From: Moraxellaceae bacterium AER2_44_116
GTDB taxonomy: Bacteria > Pseudomonadota > Gammaproteobacteria > Pseudomonadales > Moraxellaceae
Length of the DNA: 64,000 nucleotides
Direction: 5' to 3'
Assembly (NCBI GenBank): GCA_006546595.1
Contig: VIAD01000009.1
Span: 1-64,000, forward strand
Shown: piece by piece, positions 45,176 through 54,390 of the stretch
How the letters are laid out: the number at the start of each line of letters is the position of its first letter
Numbering within the stretch: the stretch's first letter is position 1
Made by a program: the position numbers and the translations under genes
The notes under the pieces: model-generated
Told to the model about the DNA's origin: nothing
The model's database searches: none
The model's input: the letters and a program-made list of their open reading frames with translations, nothing else

Positions 45176-46339
45176 TTAGTTTCGTTCAGTAATCGGCACA
45201 AATTTTTGGTCTTCAGGACCGACATAATTCGCACTTGGACGAATGATTTTGCCGTCAATACGTTGTTCGATGACGTGTGCAGACCAACCCGATGTGCGCG
45301 CAATGACAAACAAGGGTGTAAACATGGCTGTCGGAACGCCCATCATGTGATAGCTCACTGCACTAAACCAATCGAGATTCGGGAACATCTTTTTAATTTC
45401 CCACATCACTGATTCTAAACGTTCGGCAATGTCGTACATCTTCATGTTGTTTTGCTCGGCACTTAATTCACGCGCCACGTCTTTAATCACTTTGTTACGA
45501 GGATCACTGACGGTATAAACAGGATGACCAAAACCAATCACTACTTCTTTACGGCCTACACGTTCACGAATATCCGCTTCGGCTTCGTTAGGATTGTCAT
45601 AGCGTTTTTGAATCTCAAATGCCACTTCGTTTGCGCCACCGTGTTTAGGACCACGTAATGCACCAATACCGCCCGTAATCGCCGAGAACATATCCGAACC
45701 TGTACCTGCCACTACACGCGAGGTAAACGTAGAGGCGTTAAACTCATGCTCTGCGTACAAAATCAATGACGTGTGCATGGCACGAACCCAGCTTTCGCAA
45801 GGCGTTTTACCGTGTAGCAAATGAAGGAAATGGCCACCAATCGAGTCATCATCGGTTTCAACATCAATACGCTTGCCGTTGTGGCTGTAGTGATACCAAT
45901 ACAACAACATCGAGCCTAAAGAAGCCATGAGTTTGTCGGCAATATCACGCGCACCAGGGTGATTATGGTCATCTTTTTCAGGAGACAAACAACCTAAAAC
46001 CGATACACCTGTTCGCATCACATCCATCGGGTGAGCAGACGGCGGCAATTGTTCTAAAGCTGTTTTTAAACCTGCTGGTAAGCCACGCAAGGCTTTTAAT
46101 TTAGACTTATAGCCTGTCAATTCAGAAGCCGTTGGCAACTTACCATGTACTAATAAATACGCGATTTCTTCAAATTCGCTAGTTTGTGCTAAGTCAAGAA
46201 TGTCATAACCACGATAAGCCAAATCGTTACCTGTACGGCCAACCGTACATAACGCGGTATTACCTGCGGCAGTGCCCGATAAGGCAACGGATTTTTTTGG
46301 TTTGAAGCCAGTCGTTGTTGTTTCTGGGGTAGTGCTCAT
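45176..46339 (-). CDS. prpC: 2-methylcitrate synthase
   Basis: 387-aa citrate-synthase-fold enzyme that condenses propionyl-CoA with oxaloacetate. Catalytic His in LILYAEHEFNAS, the GALRGPKHGGANEVAFE loop and IGFGHPVYTVSDPR (second His and the Arg/Asp region) are visible. Length and N-terminus (ALSGTAAGNTALCTVG) are those of PrpC rather than GltA. AGGAG 9 nt before the ATG at 46339 is a strong ribosome binding site. It lies 39 bases after prpB, so they share a transcript. Confidence 0.96.
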   Translation of the reverse strand: MSTTPETTTTGFKPKKSVALSGTAAGNTALCTVGRTGNDLAYRGYDILDLAQTSEFEEIAYLLVHGKLPTASELTGYKSKLKALRGLPAGLKTALEQLPPSAHPMDVMRTGVSVLGCLSPEKDDHNHPGARDIADKLMASLGSMLLYWYHYSHNGKRIDVETDDDSIGGHFLHLLHGKTPCESWVRAMHTSLILYAEHEFNASTFTSRVVAGTGSDMFSAITGGIGALRGPKHGGANEVAFEIQKRYDNPNEAEADIRERVGRKEVVIGFGHPVYTVSDPRNKVIKDVARELSAEQNNMKMYDIAERLESVMWEIKKMFPNLDWFSAVSYHMMGVPTAMFTPLFVIARTSGWSAHVIEQRIDGKIIRPSANYVGPEDQKFVPITERN

Positions 46340-46378
46340 ACGGTGAGTCTCCTCGTAAAATTCGATTTAAGAATAGGT

Positions 46379-47260
46379 TTATTTCTTGCCCGCAAAAAGC
46401 TGGTCAATTTTGTCTTCGTAGCTGTGATAATTCAAAAACTCATACAACTCTTTCCGCTTCTGCATCAAGTCAAGCACATTTACCTGAGTACCTTCTTTAC
46501 GAACAGCCTCAAATACCGCCAAAGCCGCTTTTTGCATCGCACGAGTAGCCGATAAAGGGTAAAGTACCATTGCAATACCTTGCTCGCCTAATTCTTCACG
46601 AGTGTAATAAGGCGTATCACCAAACTCAGTAATATTAGCCAAAACAGGGACGTTTACCGCATCACACACTTTACGATACATAGTAATGTCAGTCATGGCT
46701 TCGGCAAAAATCGCGTCTGCACCTGCTTCGACATAAGCACTGATACGGTCGATCACACCGTTCAACCCTTCTTTTTGCAAAGAGTCAGTACGCGCCATCA
46801 CCACAAACTCAGAATCCGTTTTAGCATCCGCCGCTGCTTTCACACGGTCAACCATTTCATCAATAGCGACGATTTCTTTATTGGGACGATGACCACAACG
46901 CTTAAGTGCCACTTGGTCTTCAATATGTACCGCGGCCGCACCCGCCTTAATCATTTCTTTAATGGTTCGGCTAATGTTAAATACACCGCCCCAACCCGTA
47001 TCAATATCAACCAGTAACGGCGTATCGACTGCGGCAGTAATACGACGTACGTCAATTAACACATCTTCCAACGACGTAATACCCAAATCAGGCAATCCAT
47101 AGGAGTAGTTGGCAACCCCTGCTCCCGACAAATAAATGGCACGATAACCAACATCTTTTGCCATCATCGCCGCATAAGCATTGACTGTCCCCATCACTTG
47201 TAACGGACTTTCTTCACGTAACGCTTGACGAAAACGCGCACCCGCACTGTTTATACTCAT
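46379..47260 (-). CDS. prpB: 2-methylisocitrate lyase
   Basis: 293-aa isocitrate-lyase-superfamily enzyme that cleaves 2-methylisocitrate to pyruvate and succinate. The active-site loop reads KRCGHRPNKE, with metal site VDIDTGWGG and ARTDSLQKEG. It starts 2 bases after the regulator's stop codon, so regulator and pathway genes are co-transcribed. Confidence 0.97.
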   Translation of the reverse strand: MSINSAGARFRQALREESPLQVMGTVNAYAAMMAKDVGYRAIYLSGAGVANYSYGLPDLGITSLEDVLIDVRRITAAVDTPLLVDIDTGWGGVFNISRTIKEMIKAGAAAVHIEDQVALKRCGHRPNKEIVAIDEMVDRVKAAADAKTDSEFVVMARTDSLQKEGLNGVIDRISAYVEAGADAIFAEAMTDITMYRKVCDAVNVPVLANITEFGDTPYYTREELGEQGIAMVLYPLSATRAMQKAALAVFEAVRKEGTQVNVLDLMQKRKELYEFLNYHSYEDKIDQLFAGKK

Positions 47261-47262
47261 CG

Positions 47263-47961
47263 CTAATTCACCTTGTTGTGGTAATGGGTTTCAACATTTT
47301 TACGCGCCGAGCTAATATGACGACGCATAAGAAATTCGGCTAATTCGCCATCTCTGCTTTCTATCGCTTCAATAATGCGAGAATGTTCGGCAAAGGCTTT
47401 GTGAGGACGGCCTGCAGTGACCGAAAACTGATAACGATACAAACGCACCCGATGATATAACTCACCGCACAACATTTGCATCAACACTTCATTACGACTG
47501 GCTTTAACAATCCGATAATGAAAGTCGAAATCACCTTCTTCTTGATAATAACCTCTGCCTGATTGCAATTCGGTTTGTTGTTGATGACGAGTTAATAAGG
47601 CTTTTAAGCCAGTCACTTCTTCATCGGTCGCGTGAATCGCCGCTAATCGTGCCGCCATACCTTCTAGAACTTCGCGCACTTGATACATTTCTAATAGTTC
47701 GGCAATCGACAACTCAACAACACGCACACCGACATGAGGAATACGTGTCAACAACTTACGTGCCTCTAAACGACGCAATGCTTCACGCAAAGGCCCTCTG
47801 GATACGCCATAACGAGTGGTTAATTCGGCTTCTGAGATTTTGGCTCCAGCAAGCAACTCACCTTTGACAATGGCATCTTGAATTTGGCTGAATACTCTGT
47901 CCGCCAACGTTAGCGTCGCGCTTTCCAAATTAAAAGTGTCTTTAGCCAACAAATCAGACAT
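47263..47961 (-). CDS. prpR: GntR-family (FCD domain) regulator of the methylcitrate operon
   Basis: 232 aa. The N-terminal winged helix (FSQIQDAIVKGELLAGAKIS, then LTTRYGVSRGPLREALRRLE) is followed by an FCD ligand-binding domain with metal-type residues (GDFDFHYRIVKAS, FAEHSRIIEAI). It replaces the sigma-54 PrpR of enterics, so the symbol is by role only. The start at 47961 is chosen because upstream residues run through the promoter and operators. Two TTGTCNACAA sites bracket its promoter, implying autoregulation, probably relieved by a methylcitrate-type intermediate. Confidence 0.9.
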   Translation of the reverse strand: MSDLLAKDTFNLESATLTLADRVFSQIQDAIVKGELLAGAKISEAELTTRYGVSRGPLREALRRLEARKLLTRIPHVGVRVVELSIAELLEMYQVREVLEGMAARLAAIHATDEEVTGLKALLTRHQQQTELQSGRGYYQEEGDFDFHYRIVKASRNEVLMQMLCGELYHRVRLYRYQFSVTAGRPHKAFAEHSRIIEAIESRDGELAEFLMRRHISSARKNVETHYHNKVN

Positions 47962-47963
47962 TG

Positions 47964-47975
47964 ATTGTCTACAAT
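47964..47975. promoter_or_regulatory. Putative PrpR operator, proximal
   Basis: ATTGTCTACAAT, palindromic except the central two bases and extended to GATTGT/ACAATC arms. It sits between the -10 element and the regulator start codon, where binding would block initiation. Confidence 0.72.
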
Positions 47976-47981
47976 CTATAA

Positions 47982-48010
47982 AATATGCGAGGTATTTTAC
48001 GACGAAACAA
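47982..48010 (-). promoter_or_regulatory. Promoter candidate of the prp operon
   Basis: Minus strand TTGTTT at 48010-48005, a 17-base spacer and CATATT at 47987-47982, flanked on both sides by operator-like sites. Confidence 0.55.
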
Positions 48011-48036
48011 ACACAAGTCAAACAAATTGAAGCATT

Positions 48037-48046
48037 TTGTCGACAA
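48037..48046. promoter_or_regulatory. Putative PrpR operator, distal
   Basis: Perfect palindrome TTGTCGACAA upstream of the -35 element, sharing TTGTCNACAA with the proximal site; centres are 72 bp apart. Confidence 0.7.
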
Positions 48047-48232
48047 TACCCCAAAAAAATACTTCCCCCCCAAAAAAATCAAGTGGTGATGTATTTTACA
48101 TTCCTACTCAAAAGAAGATGATATTGAAAGAATAAAAATTGGTATGATTGACCAACAAAATACCAACCAGTCAAAAATGACGGATATTGTCATTCATTAA
48201 AGTCACGTATATCAGGCACAAAAGAGACGTTT

Positions 48233-50374
48233 ATGGATAGCCAATGGAATAACTGGCACTTTGCATCATTTTCAAGCCCAACACCTGACGTATTAACATG
48301 GCAGATTTCTCCTTTCTTTGTCATGCTAAGTCTAGTACTAGCGATAATACCTCTTTCTGCAATCATGCCCATTAGAGAGCAAATACGGAAATTAAACCAA
48401 CAAAGCTCCGCGATTTATTTGGGTGGGCAAATCATCGTTAGCTGTGTTTTAGGTAGCAGTATTTGGGCGATTCATTTATTACTCATGCTAGGAGTGAAAC
48501 TACCACCACCGCCTGTTCATCTAGCCATGCTTTTTTCTCTCTTGATTTCGTGCGCTAATTATTTTTTATTCTTGCGTATTAGCTCTAAAGCAGAGACTAC
48601 AAAAAAAGAAAAATACTCATGGATTTTTTTAAATACTGCGACAATATGTATCATTCAAGCAACACTGATTATTCCATTAACTAATCAAAACCATTTTTCT
48701 ATATCTGCTTTTCCAATATTCTTATCTGTTATATTAATTATACTAACAGGAATAATGATGCTATCTATTAGCAACCATGACAAAGATGAAAAAATAATTA
48801 TTATTGACACAAAATCTGCATTAATTAGCCTTTTTACTGCGATATTTTTTGTCATTAGTTACCGACTTAATTTAGGCAGTGTGAATTTATTGACTAATTT
48901 TTTTCTTCTTACCGAGCAACAGAATTCAGAGAAAATAATTTTTGCCCTTATGATATCCATTACACTATTATTTATTATTTTTTTCTTATTCTTTGCTATT
49001 TTTGCCTATACTAAAATTTTAGAGCAAGCCAATGACTTAGAAGAAAATAAAAGCTTAATGGACAAACTAAATGACGATCACACTTCTTTAGAAAAACTAG
49101 CACATTACGACACACTAACGGGTTTATATAATCGTCGCGCATTTATGGAGGCATTTACAGCCAGACTAAACGAATCACGACAAGCGGCAAATAAGCTCGC
49201 CATTATGTTTATTGACTTAGATAACTTCAAAACCGTCAATGACACGCTTGGTCATTCGGCAGGTGATGAATTATTACGCATTATCTCCCGCCGCTTGCGG
49301 AGCGTTTTACGTGGCCACGATTTAATTGGCCGTATTGGTGGTGATGAGTTTTGTTTGGTTGCTCCCATTAGTAGCACTGCTGAAGCCAAAATGATTGGGA
49401 CGCGCATTTTACAAAAAATACAACAGCCGATTACTATTAGTGGCCATGTTGCCAATACCACCATCAGTATTGGTATTAGTCTTTTTCCTTATGATGGTGA
49501 TGGCCAAGATCAATTAATTAAAAATGCTGATACGGCATTATACCAATCTAAAGGGAGTGGTCGTAACACACTCAATTTCTACAGTGATTATTTACAAAGT
49601 AAATCGCATCGTGAACTAGCCATTCAAAAAGATTTACATTCTGCTATTAGTAAATCACAGTTATTTTTAGATTATCAGCCTATCGTGAGGCTCTCTGACA
49701 AAAAGATTGTTGCTTTAGAGGCGTTAGTTCGCTGGCAACATCCCGAAAAAGGCATATTGACACCTGAACATTTTATTAATATTGCTGAATTTAATGGCTT
49801 TGTTGAATTAGTTGACATGTGGGTTATTCGTCGTATTTGTCATGATATTAAAAACCTACTGAACAATAACACTCCTCTCAAAATCAGTATGAATTGCTCC
49901 GCACTCAATATTAATAATGATAAATTCATTCCAGATGCTATACATATATTAGAAGAAGAAGGCGTTGACAAAAAATGGTTTTGTTTTGAACTTGCTGAAT
50001 CGGTGCTCTATGAACACCGTCATAAAGCTCCTCTTTTTTTATCTAAGTTGAATCAATCGGGGATTAAACTGATTATTGATGACTTTGGCTCTAGTGGCTC
50101 ATCGTTATTATGGTTAAAAACGCTTCCCATCATTGAGTTAAAATTGGATCGATGTTTATTATTAGATAGCACGAATCCACACGATGCGGAAATTGTTGCG
50201 GCTCTTATTGCGATGTCACATAAACTCGGCTGGCAGGTCACCGCCAAAGGCGTAGAGCTAAAAGAACAAATCGCGCTATTAACACAAGAGCAGTGCGATT
50301 ATGCGCAAGGTTATGCGTTTGGCAAACCTATACGCTTTGAGGATATTATTAAAAGTTTAACTACCTATGCGTAG
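48233..50374 (+). CDS. Membrane GGDEF-EAL protein with MHYT-like sensor region
   Basis: 713 aa. About seven membrane helices occupy residues 22-260; SSIWAIHLLLMLGVKLP resembles one degenerate MHYT motif. A short coiled coil leads into a GGDEF domain with intact RIGGDEF (369-373) and an inhibitory I-site RGHD five residues before it, so cyclase activity is plausible. The EAL domain keeps EAL (496-498), Asn in MNCS, the Glu in ELAES, the DDFG motif, the Lys in ELKLDR and the Gln in YAQGYAFGKP, but has Lys672 in AKGVE where AEGVE is normal. It is divergent from the prp genes. Which activity dominates is not known. Confidence 0.9.
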   Translation: MDSQWNNWHFASFSSPTPDVLTWQISPFFVMLSLVLAIIPLSAIMPIREQIRKLNQQSSAIYLGGQIIVSCVLGSSIWAIHLLLMLGVKLPPPPVHLAMLFSLLISCANYFLFLRISSKAETTKKEKYSWIFLNTATICIIQATLIIPLTNQNHFSISAFPIFLSVILIILTGIMMLSISNHDKDEKIIIIDTKSALISLFTAIFFVISYRLNLGSVNLLTNFFLLTEQQNSEKIIFALMISITLLFIIFFLFFAIFAYTKILEQANDLEENKSLMDKLNDDHTSLEKLAHYDTLTGLYNRRAFMEAFTARLNESRQAANKLAIMFIDLDNFKTVNDTLGHSAGDELLRIISRRLRSVLRGHDLIGRIGGDEFCLVAPISSTAEAKMIGTRILQKIQQPITISGHVANTTISIGISLFPYDGDGQDQLIKNADTALYQSKGSGRNTLNFYSDYLQSKSHRELAIQKDLHSAISKSQLFLDYQPIVRLSDKKIVALEALVRWQHPEKGILTPEHFINIAEFNGFVELVDMWVIRRICHDIKNLLNNNTPLKISMNCSALNINNDKFIPDAIHILEEEGVDKKWFCFELAESVLYEHRHKAPLFLSKLNQSGIKLIIDDFGSSGSSLLWLKTLPIIELKLDRCLLLDSTNPHDAEIVAALIAMSHKLGWQVTAKGVELKEQIALLTQEQCDYAQGYAFGKPIRFEDIIKSLTTYA

Positions 50375-50409
50375 TTTTTGCCTAGGTACTTAATGGCGTA
50401 TGTCTTGTG

Positions 50410-52236
50410 CTACAACTCCCCCAAAAATCCGCCACTTTGCCTAGTCCACAAGCGCGCATACAAACCTTGTTTCGCCAATAATTCTGTATGTGTGCCCTGC
50501 TCTATAATTCGTCCCTCATCGACGACAATCAATCTATCCATTGCAGCAATGGTTGATAAACGATGAGCAATAGCAATTACCGTTTTACCCTCCATTAACT
50601 GATATAGGCTGGTTTGAATCGCCGCTTCTACTTCCGAATCTAAAGCACTGGTGGCTTCATCCAACAATAAAATTGGTGCATCTTTTAACATCACTCGTGC
50701 AATGGCAATGCGTTGACGTTGGCCGCCCGATAACTTTACGCCCCGCTCTCCAACATGAGCATCAAAACTTGTACGGCCTTGAGCGTCTTTTAGCGTTTCA
50801 ATAAACTCTAAAGCTTGGGCTTTTTTCACCGCTTCAATCATTTCAGCATCGGTCGCGGCTGGCCGTCCATACAATAAATTATCGCGTACTGAACGATGCA
50901 ACAATGAGGTATCTTGCGTCACCATGCCGATATTAGCTCGAAGCGAGTCTTGGGTAATTTGAGAAATGTCTTGGCCATCAATGGTAATTTTACCTTGATT
51001 TAATTCATAAAATCGTAATAACAAATTCACTAAAGTGCTTTTACCTGCACCCGAACGACCGACAACACCAATCTTTTCGCCTGCTTGAATATGTAAATTA
51101 AAGTCTTTTAATATAGGTTTATCTGTCGAATAAGCGAAGTTAATGTGCTGAAAATCAATCGAACCTTGTTGAATGCTAAGCGCAGGTGCGTTGGGTGCAT
51201 CAAGAATATTATGCGGTCTTGACAGTGTCCCCATACCGTCACGCACCGTACCAATATGCTCAAATAACATGGCTAGTTCCCACATAATCCAATGAGAAAT
51301 ACCATTTAAACGCAGTGCCATTGCGATAGATGCTGCCACCGCACCTACCGATGCTGAACCTTGCGACCACAGCCATAACGCTAATACCGATGTTGCCGCA
51401 ACTAAAGCCATATTGACGCTTTGATTAACGGTTTCAAATTGCGACACTAAACGCATTTGCTGATGCACTGTCACCATAAATTCTTGCATCGCACTTTTTG
51501 CATACGCCGATTCACGCTGGCTATAGGAAAACAATTTTACGGTACTGATGTTGGCATAAGCATCGGTAATACGGCCTGTCATTAGCGAACGAGCATCGGC
51601 TTGGTTTTCGGCTGTTTTACCCAATTTAGGAATGAAATAATACAGCGCGAGGCTAAACAAAATAATCCAGCCTAAAAATGGCGCTAACAACCATGTATCA
51701 AAGTTTTGCAGTACCAAAGCGCAGGTAACAAAATAAATGACAATAAACATCACCATATTGGCAATGGTCATCATCGCATCACGCACCGCCAAAGCCGTTT
51801 GCATTACCTTGGCAGAGACGCGACCCGCAAACTCATCTTGATAAAAGCCTAAACTATGGTCAAGCATTAAACGATGAAAATTCCAGCGCATCCGCATGGG
51901 GAAGTTACCTTGCAAAACTTGGAATTTGATTAACGCTTGCAGCATGACAACCAAAGGACTAAAGGCAATCAGCCCTAACATAAAAATAATATGTGTCTGT
52001 TTTTGTAGCCATAATTCGTGGGGTTTGAAAGTGTTTAGCCAATCGACAACTGTGCCCATCATGCTAAACAAATACGCTTCAAACGCACCTGTCATGGCGG
52101 TGACAATCATCAAGCCTATAATCCAGCCGCGTAAACCTGCGGTGCAAGAATACATAAACGGCAATAAGCCCATTTGTGGCGGTGTCGCGGGTGAGCTTGG
52201 GTAAGGGTCAACTCTTTTTTCAAACCAAGAATACAT
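50410..52236 (-). CDS. ABC exporter, fused permease and ATPase (MsbA/ABCB type)
   Basis: 608-aa half-transporter that functions as a homodimer. Six membrane helices (about 35-330) are followed by the nucleotide-binding domain: Walker A VGRSGAGKSTLV, Q-loop MVTQDTSLL, signature LSGGQRQRIAIARV, Walker B ILLLDEATSALD and the H-loop AHRLS. The substrate could be a lipid, drug or peptide; nothing nearby identifies it. The gene converges on the GGDEF-EAL gene with 35 bases between stops and no obvious terminator. Confidence 0.92.
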   Translation of the reverse strand: MYSWFEKRVDPYPSSPATPPQMGLLPFMYSCTAGLRGWIIGLMIVTAMTGAFEAYLFSMMGTVVDWLNTFKPHELWLQKQTHIIFMLGLIAFSPLVVMLQALIKFQVLQGNFPMRMRWNFHRLMLDHSLGFYQDEFAGRVSAKVMQTALAVRDAMMTIANMVMFIVIYFVTCALVLQNFDTWLLAPFLGWIILFSLALYYFIPKLGKTAENQADARSLMTGRITDAYANISTVKLFSYSQRESAYAKSAMQEFMVTVHQQMRLVSQFETVNQSVNMALVAATSVLALWLWSQGSASVGAVAASIAMALRLNGISHWIMWELAMLFEHIGTVRDGMGTLSRPHNILDAPNAPALSIQQGSIDFQHINFAYSTDKPILKDFNLHIQAGEKIGVVGRSGAGKSTLVNLLLRFYELNQGKITIDGQDISQITQDSLRANIGMVTQDTSLLHRSVRDNLLYGRPAATDAEMIEAVKKAQALEFIETLKDAQGRTSFDAHVGERGVKLSGGQRQRIAIARVMLKDAPILLLDEATSALDSEVEAAIQTSLYQLMEGKTVIAIAHRLSTIAAMDRLIVVDEGRIIEQGTHTELLAKQGLYARLWTRQSGGFLGEL

Positions 52237-52349
52237 AGCTTATCTACATGAAAATATTAAATAATTAGTCAGAACTGACTGAGAACAAATAGCGTGTGGA
52301 ATACGGGACAAGTGTGAGACGTACAATATGCTCCCGTGTTGCAGACGGA

Positions 52350-52496
52350 CTACGAAGCTTTAGCATTTTTATGCCGCCGACACCGTTCCGAACAATATTT
52401 CACCTCTTCCCATACTTTTTCCCACTTTTTTCGCCAGACAAAAGGCCGTGAACAAACGGGACACAGCTTTTGCGGCAAATTTACTTTAGCGTGCAT
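52350..52496 (-). CDS. DUF2256-type zinc-ribbon mini-protein (48 aa)
   Basis: MHAKVNLPQKLCPVCSRPFV leads into WRKKWEKVWEEVKYCSERCR. The CPVC and CSERC pairs make a treble-clef or zinc-ribbon site, and the RPFxWRKKW and WxEVKYCSERCRR patterns are the DUF2256 signature as I remember it. It starts 5 bases after the stop of the methyltransferase gene, so it is likely co-transcribed. No function is established for the family. Confidence 0.85.
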   Translation of the reverse strand: MHAKVNLPQKLCPVCSRPFVWRKKWEKVWEEVKYCSERCRRHKNAKAS

Positions 52497-52501
52497 TAGC
52501 A

Positions 52502-53350
52502 CTACACCCAATTTTCGACAACACGGACAAGACTGGCCATCCGTTGAGTAGGAATAGGCAAAACACCATAATAAGATTCAGGAATATGAACGGTTGTTTT
52601 AGCAAAACCCAATTGGCCAAAACCATCCACAATCGCTTGCTGACTTTTGAAATGTAAGGTGACACTACTTTTAGTCGCAAACGCCAAACCATGAATAAAC
52701 GTGCTAATCAAACGATTCATCGGATGCCATTGGAAATTAGGATATAAATCAGTGACGTAACCGCCTGCTGGAAACTGCCTTAACACCTGCGCCAAATTGC
52801 GCCAAAAAATACTAATCGTTTGATAATCAAAATAGTTAATTAAGCCTTCAGTAATCACTAAGGTTTTGCGTGTTGGGTCTAATTCACGTTGAAAAACCAC
52901 TGCTAACGCATCGGGTGTGCTTTCTTCGAGAATATTGATACCAACGACACGATGATTCGCTGTTAATAAGCCATTTTCAGCGAGCAATTTTTCTTTGTGC
53001 GCTAACATGGCAGGTAAATCGGCTTCTACATACTGTAAATCAGGAAATTCTTGGCAGAAACGCACACCACGCGGCGACAGACCACAGGCGATTTCAACAA
53101 TTTGCGTCACGCCTTGTTCAGTAATCGCTTTTCTCACCACTTCATCAATCATGTGATGACGTTGCAATAACGTGGTTTGCGTCGAAAACCCCGCCACAGC
53201 GCGCGCAAATTTTTCAAAAGGTTGACCTAAGTAATATAAGGTCTTACCTTGGGTGGTATTAAATGCTTCAGAAGATAAGCCATGTTGTCGCCATACTTCG
53301 CCCGTATAATATGCGGTAAAACTAATGCCTGAGCTATCAGTGCTTGCCAT
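52502..53350 (-). CDS. LCMT/Ppm1-type SAM-dependent methyltransferase
   Basis: 282 aa of the leucine-carboxyl-methyltransferase superfamily. SAM-binding motif I reads VEIACGLSPRGVRF (about 86-99), followed by YVEADLPAMLAHK, then LVITEGLINYF as motif III region. Bacterial members are often named class I SAM-dependent methyltransferase or polyketide O-methyltransferase with no defined substrate. No biosynthetic cluster surrounds it; the neighbours are the DUF2256 protein and the helical-repeat protein. Confidence 0.85.
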   Translation of the reverse strand: MASTDSSGISFTAYYTGEVWRQHGLSSEAFNTTQGKTLYYLGQPFEKFARAVAGFSTQTTLLQRHHMIDEVVRKAITEQGVTQIVEIACGLSPRGVRFCQEFPDLQYVEADLPAMLAHKEKLLAENGLLTANHRVVGINILEESTPDALAVVFQRELDPTRKTLVITEGLINYFDYQTISIFWRNLAQVLRQFPAGGYVTDLYPNFQWHPMNRLISTFIHGLAFATKSSVTLHFKSQQAIVDGFGQLGFAKTTVHIPESYYGVLPIPTQRMASLVRVVENWV

Positions 53351-53385
53351 AACCTACCCCTAATAAAATTAATTTTTGCTGGTAT

Positions 53386-54327
53386 TTACGTATTAATACC
53401 AATCAATAGTTCTAATCGATTTGGCAAAACCCGCATCGAGCGAATTTCAAACTGATTGACTAGCCTTAATAGCATATCTTCGCTATCAATCAACAGTGAC
53501 AAGCCCGGTATGACGCTTAAATCCGTTAGTGTTAATAATTTATCCACCATCCATGAGCGATTTTGCAATAATTCAAGCATGATATTTTTATGTAAAGCGA
53601 CACGCCACAAATGAGGGCCTTCGCCACTCACACCCGACACACTGTTTAATAATAATGAGGCAGGAGTAATGGGATCAGGTAAACGTTTGCTAACAAAAGC
53701 CACCGCTTGGGCAGCACGCCGTAATGCAAAGTTAGAGAGCATGGGGGCTGCACGAAACTGTACATCTAGGCCTGTATCGACTTGGCGCAGGAGTAAAAAC
53801 TGCTCATCGTGCGAGACTTTGCACTCTAAAACATCAAAATCCAGACTAAAGCTATACACCAAACGTTGATAATGGCCATCTAAAGCCACCGTTAAACGGT
53901 CAGAGCCACAAGAAACGGTGATATAGTCAAGGTATGGATGGCCTTCGGTCATTTTCCGAAGTTGTTTATTGATTTGGCTTTCTGGCAAACTGACCGTCAG
54001 CGTTGTTTTACTAAAATACGTTTGCGCCATTTGCAAGGCTGCTTCTTGCGCGATTTGTGTCGCCACTTTAGCTGTGCCACTGGCCAGTTGCACCGTCATT
54101 TTGGCACCGCCACCCGCTAACTGAGCAACGGTCTGTGCGGTATCTGCCGTAAATTGTAAGGTGCTACGGGCGGTATCACTGGCCACTTCTACCGCCACCT
54201 CTACCACAGATTTCGCGGTTTCATGCGCCATATCAACCAAATCCTTAGCGACCTCAGATGCTTTATCGGCAGCATGAAGGGTGCGATTCAGTAAGGATTG
54301 TTTACGAACTTTAGGTGTATCGTCCAT
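53386..54327 (-). CDS. Unknown protein with Ala/Val-rich helical repeat N-terminus
   Basis: 313 aa, not recognised. Residues about 15-100 form a long amphipathic helix of 11-residue-like units (for example AKSVVEVAVEVASDTARST, GAKMTVQLASGTAKVATQ), as in LEA or apolipoprotein-like and phasin-like proteins. The C-terminal 210 residues alternate strands and helices, starting TLTVSLPESQINKQLRKM, which weakly recalls TULIP/DUF2993-type lipid-binding folds. There is no signal peptide. A role at a membrane or lipid surface is only an inference. No obvious ribosome binding site beyond GGAC upstream of the ATG. Confidence 0.65.
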   Translation of the reverse strand: MDDTPKVRKQSLLNRTLHAADKASEVAKDLVDMAHETAKSVVEVAVEVASDTARSTLQFTADTAQTVAQLAGGGAKMTVQLASGTAKVATQIAQEAALQMAQTYFSKTTLTVSLPESQINKQLRKMTEGHPYLDYITVSCGSDRLTVALDGHYQRLVYSFSLDFDVLECKVSHDEQFLLLRQVDTGLDVQFRAAPMLSNFALRRAAQAVAFVSKRLPDPITPASLLLNSVSGVSGEGPHLWRVALHKNIMLELLQNRSWMVDKLLTLTDLSVIPGLSLLIDSEDMLLRLVNQFEIRSMRVLPNRLELLIGINT

Positions 54328-54390
54328 CGTAACTGTCCATTGCGAGTGATTTGCTCAACACTATCACGACTCATCCTCACTGTGCCCACT

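Noticed and set aside
47962..48054. Longer start for the GntR regulator
   Set aside because: The extension runs through the promoter and both operators and is Cys-rich without family similarity.
48190..48372. Small minus-strand open frame at the start of the GGDEF-EAL gene
   Set aside because: It overlaps the N-terminal membrane region antisense and has no ribosome binding site.
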